DNA from: JAZLIT01 sp045617525
Lineage (GTDB): Bacteria; Bacillota; Bacilli; Bacillales_A; Planococcaceae
DNA length: 33,443 nucleotides
Direction of reading: 5' to 3'
Assembly (NCBI GenBank): GCA_045617525.1
Contig: JAZLIT010000244.1
Span: 1-33,443, forward strand
The first letter of the stretch is position 1. Each line of letters begins with the position of its first letter. This document shows, in pieces, positions 31,562-33,443 of this stretch. Both the position numbers and the translations under genes were made by a program. The notes beneath the pieces are model-generated. The model was given only the letters and a program-made list of their open reading frames with translations. It was not told where the DNA came from and did no database searches.

Positions 31562-31575
31562 TGTAAGCGCCTCCA
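31562..31575 (+). promoter_or_regulatory. Probable cre site (CcpA) upstream of the aldehyde dehydrogenase
   Basis: TGTAAGCGCCTCCA fits the catabolite-responsive element TGWAARCGNTWNCW with one mismatch. It is 40 bases before the start codon and next to a TATAAG at 31581-31586 that may be the -10, so repression by CcpA when sugar is available is likely. Confidence 0.55.
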
Positions 31576-31614
31576 AAAGGTATAAGACATTTTGCTAGGG
31601 GGAGGATTTAAATT

Positions 31615-33135
31615 ATGGTTTATGCATTTCCGAACACGGACGGGGCACTTGTAAATTTTAAAGAGCGTTACGACAATTACATTGGTGGGAGCTGGACGCC
31701 GCCAATCAAGGGGCAGTATTTTGATAATATTACGCCTGTAACGGGCAAAGTATTTACACAGGTCGCACGTTCTACAGCAGAGGATATCGAAGCGGCTTTA
31801 GACGCTGCACATGCGGCAAAGGATACTTGGGGTAAAACTTCGCCAACACAGCGAAGCAATATTCTGCTTAAAATTGCAGATCGTATGGAGCAAAACTTAG
31901 AAATGCTAGCCGTTGCAGAAACATGGGATAACGGGAAAGCAGTGCGCGAAACATTAAATGCAGATTTACCTTTAGCAATCGATCACTTCCGCTATTTTGC
32001 GGGGGCAATTCGTGCGCAAGAAGGCGGCTTAAGTCAAATTGATGACAATACAGTAGCCTACCATTTTCATGAGCCAATTGGTGTTGTAGGGCAAATTATA
32101 CCTTGGAATTTCCCGTTGCTAATGGCTGTTTGGAAGCTTGCACCAGCTCTTGCTGCAGGGAACTGCATCGTATTGAAGCCTGCGGAGCAAACGCCGGCAT
32201 CTATATTAGTGCTGCTAGAATTAATTGAGGATTTATTACCTGCAGGCGTTTTAAATGTAGTAAATGGTTTTGGGCTTGAGGCAGGGAAACCACTAGCTTC
32301 TAATCCACGCATTGGCAAAATTGCCTTTACTGGTGAAACAACGACAGGGCGTTTAATTATGCAATACGCGTCGCAAAACTTAATTCCGGTAACGCTGGAG
32401 CTTGGCGGAAAATCGCCAAACATTTTCTTTGAGGATATTATGGCCAAGGATGATGCGTTTTTAGACAAGGCGGTCGAAGGTTTTGTGTTATTTGCATTAA
32501 ATCAAGGTGAGGTTTGCACTTGTCCATCGCGTGCGCTAATCCATGAATCCATTTATGATGAATTTATGGAGCGTGTTTTAAAGCGCGTTGAAGCAATTAA
32601 AACGGGCAACCCATTAGATCCAAACACAATGATGGGCGCACAAGCTTCAAGCGAACAAATGGAGAAAATCCTTTCTTATTTAGATATCGGCAAGCAAGAA
32701 GGAGCAGAACTTCTTATCGGAGGATCACGCAATGAGCTAGACGGCGAATTTGCAGATGGCTACTATATTAAGCCGACGGTATTTAAAGGCAATAATAAAA
32801 TGCGTATATTCCAAGAGGAAATCTTTGGCCCAGTTGTTTCGGTAACAACCTTCAAAACGAAGGAAGAAGCACTAGAAATTGCTAATGATACTTTATACGG
32901 GCTAGGCGCAGGTATTTGGACGCGCGATATGAATACAGCTTATCGTTTTGGTCGTGGTATTGAAGCAGGACGTGTTTGGACAAACTGCTACCACCAATAC
33001 CCAGCGCACGCGGCATTTGGCGGCTATAAAATGAGCGGCATTGGGCGTGAAAATCATAAAATGATGCTAAATCATTATCAACAAACGAAAAACTTACTTG
33101 TGAGTTATGATGAAAATAAATTAGGCTTCTTCTAA
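31615..33135 (+). CDS. Aldehyde dehydrogenase, AldB/ExaC type
   Basis: A 506-residue NAD(P)-dependent aldehyde dehydrogenase of the AldB/ExaC acetaldehyde group. WNFPLLMAVWKLAPALAAGN (N165), the cofactor block IAFTGETTTGR, LELGGKSPNIFF with E262, and NQGEVCTCPSR with the nucleophile C301 (and a second Cys at 303) are all present; the full length and the ending GFF are typical. It oxidises acetaldehyde or similar short aldehydes to acids. AGGGGGAGGA precedes the ATG. A DUF779 gene follows after 21 bases, as it does in many genomes. A probable cre site lies upstream. Confidence 0.92.
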   Translation: MVYAFPNTDGALVNFKERYDNYIGGSWTPPIKGQYFDNITPVTGKVFTQVARSTAEDIEAALDAAHAAKDTWGKTSPTQRSNILLKIADRMEQNLEMLAVAETWDNGKAVRETLNADLPLAIDHFRYFAGAIRAQEGGLSQIDDNTVAYHFHEPIGVVGQIIPWNFPLLMAVWKLAPALAAGNCIVLKPAEQTPASILVLLELIEDLLPAGVLNVVNGFGLEAGKPLASNPRIGKIAFTGETTTGRLIMQYASQNLIPVTLELGGKSPNIFFEDIMAKDDAFLDKAVEGFVLFALNQGEVCTCPSRALIHESIYDEFMERVLKRVEAIKTGNPLDPNTMMGAQASSEQMEKILSYLDIGKQEGAELLIGGSRNELDGEFADGYYIKPTVFKGNNKMRIFQEEIFGPVVSVTTFKTKEEALEIANDTLYGLGAGIWTRDMNTAYRFGRGIEAGRVWTNCYHQYPAHAAFGGYKMSGIGRENHKMMLNHYQQTKNLLVSYDENKLGFF

Positions 33136-33156
33136 AAAAGAGAGGAGGTGCAGTCG

Positions 33157-33443
33157 ATGGTCGAGCGTGTTATTGCAACAGACACTGCACTACAGTTACT
33201 CACTTTATTGCGAGAAAAGCATGGAGACATTATGTTTCACCAATCGGGAGGCTGCTGTGATGGCTCATCGCCAATGTGCTATCCGCTAGGTGATTTAATT
33301 CTAGGCGAGCAAGATATACTACTTGGAACGATTGGGGATGTTCCATTTTATATGCATAAAAATCAATTCGATTATTGGAAGCATACGCAATTAATTATCG
33401 ATGTTGTGGATGGCCGCGGGGGGATGTTTTCGTTAGAAGGCGT
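33157..33443 (+). CDS. DUF779 family protein, cut by the window end
   Basis: The first 95 codons of a DUF779 protein (normally about 110-130 residues): an N-terminal helix, LREKHGDIMFHQSGGCCDGS, SPMCYPLGDL, then FYMHKNQFDYWKHTQLIIDV and the beginning of a GRGGMFSLEG end. The CC and MC cysteines form the family's conserved Cys cluster. It is nearly always next to an AldB-type aldehyde dehydrogenase, as here (21 bases after its stop, with AGAGGAGGTG before the ATG); its role with the enzyme is unknown. The gene continues past the window. Confidence 0.88.
   Translation, partial: MVERVIATDTALQLLTLLREKHGDIMFHQSGGCCDGSSPMCYPLGDLILGEQDILLGTIGDVPFYMHKNQFDYWKHTQLIIDVVDGRGGMFSLEG

Noticed and set aside
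31545..31614. Sigma-54 promoter before the aldehyde dehydrogenase
   Set aside because: Some aldehyde and acetoin operons use one, but no GG-N10-GC pair with the right context was found.
32067..32468. 133-codon minus-strand frame inside the aldehyde dehydrogenase
   Set aside because: Antisense shadow of a conserved gene; no binding site.
1..33443. CRISPR arrays, tRNA or rRNA genes, intact transposases, phage genes
   Set aside because: No regularly spaced repeats, cloverleaf-like segments or mobile-element proteins were seen on either strand.

Overview
The window looks like a chromosomal segment of a low-GC, Gram-positive, endospore-former-type Bacillales. The style of the genes (AGGAGG-type ribosome binding sites, lipoboxes, LivJHMGF, MetNIQ, RluF, AldB/DUF779, many T-tailed hairpins) suggests Planococcaceae such as Solibacillus or Lysinibacillus; the genus is inference. 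No rRNA, tRNA, CRISPR array, prophage or intact insertion sequence was seen.

Layout. (1) 1-2776, minus strand: remains of an exopolysaccharide locus, with a processive GT2 synthase, a GH16 beta-glucanase and a frameshifted, truncated polysaccharide-deacetylase relic just downstream of the synthase. (2) 3428-5614, plus: a small membrane peptide, a DUF4212 small subunit and a VC_2705-type sodium:solute symporter with an EF-hand-like loop. (3) 6017-11141, minus: membrane diguanylate cyclase, nitroreductase, small membrane protein, Hsp20 and a chemoreceptor, mostly single genes each with its own terminator. (4) 11514-12807, minus: a bacterial stay-green (Mg-dechelatase-like) protein and a methyltransferase. 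(5) 13192-18143, plus: C39-like lipoprotein, cyclophilin lipoprotein, FabG-like reductase and a MetN-I-Q importer whose ATPase lacks the NIL domain. (6) 18314-20528: an F420 gamma-glutamyl ligase-like gene divergent from a LysR regulator. (7) 20594-25090: YbjQ, CoxG-like SRPBCC, several small or damaged genes (a secreted protein with an apparent AUA start, a 34-residue membrane peptide, a DJ-1 protein without the usual Cys, an APH-family kinase with one nonsense codon) and a second methyltransferase. (8) 25263-30023, plus: a complete branched-chain amino acid importer livJHMGF with CodY-like boxes upstream and a GC-rich structured element between livJ and livH. (9) 30106-33443: cupin DUF985, RluF, and an AldB-type aldehyde dehydrogenase followed by its usual partner DUF779, cut by the window end.

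Together the genes describe a heterotroph taking up amino acids and organic acids, with motility/chemotaxis and c-di-GMP signalling, and a stretch of gene decay at 21.7-24.3 kb and at the left end. The best leads are the stay-green homologue, the F420-ligase-like gene in a lineage not known for F420, the AUA-start secreted protein, the possible leader peptide before the broken APH gene, and the structured liv spacer. Start codons were chosen by ribosome binding site; several differ from the longest open frame.
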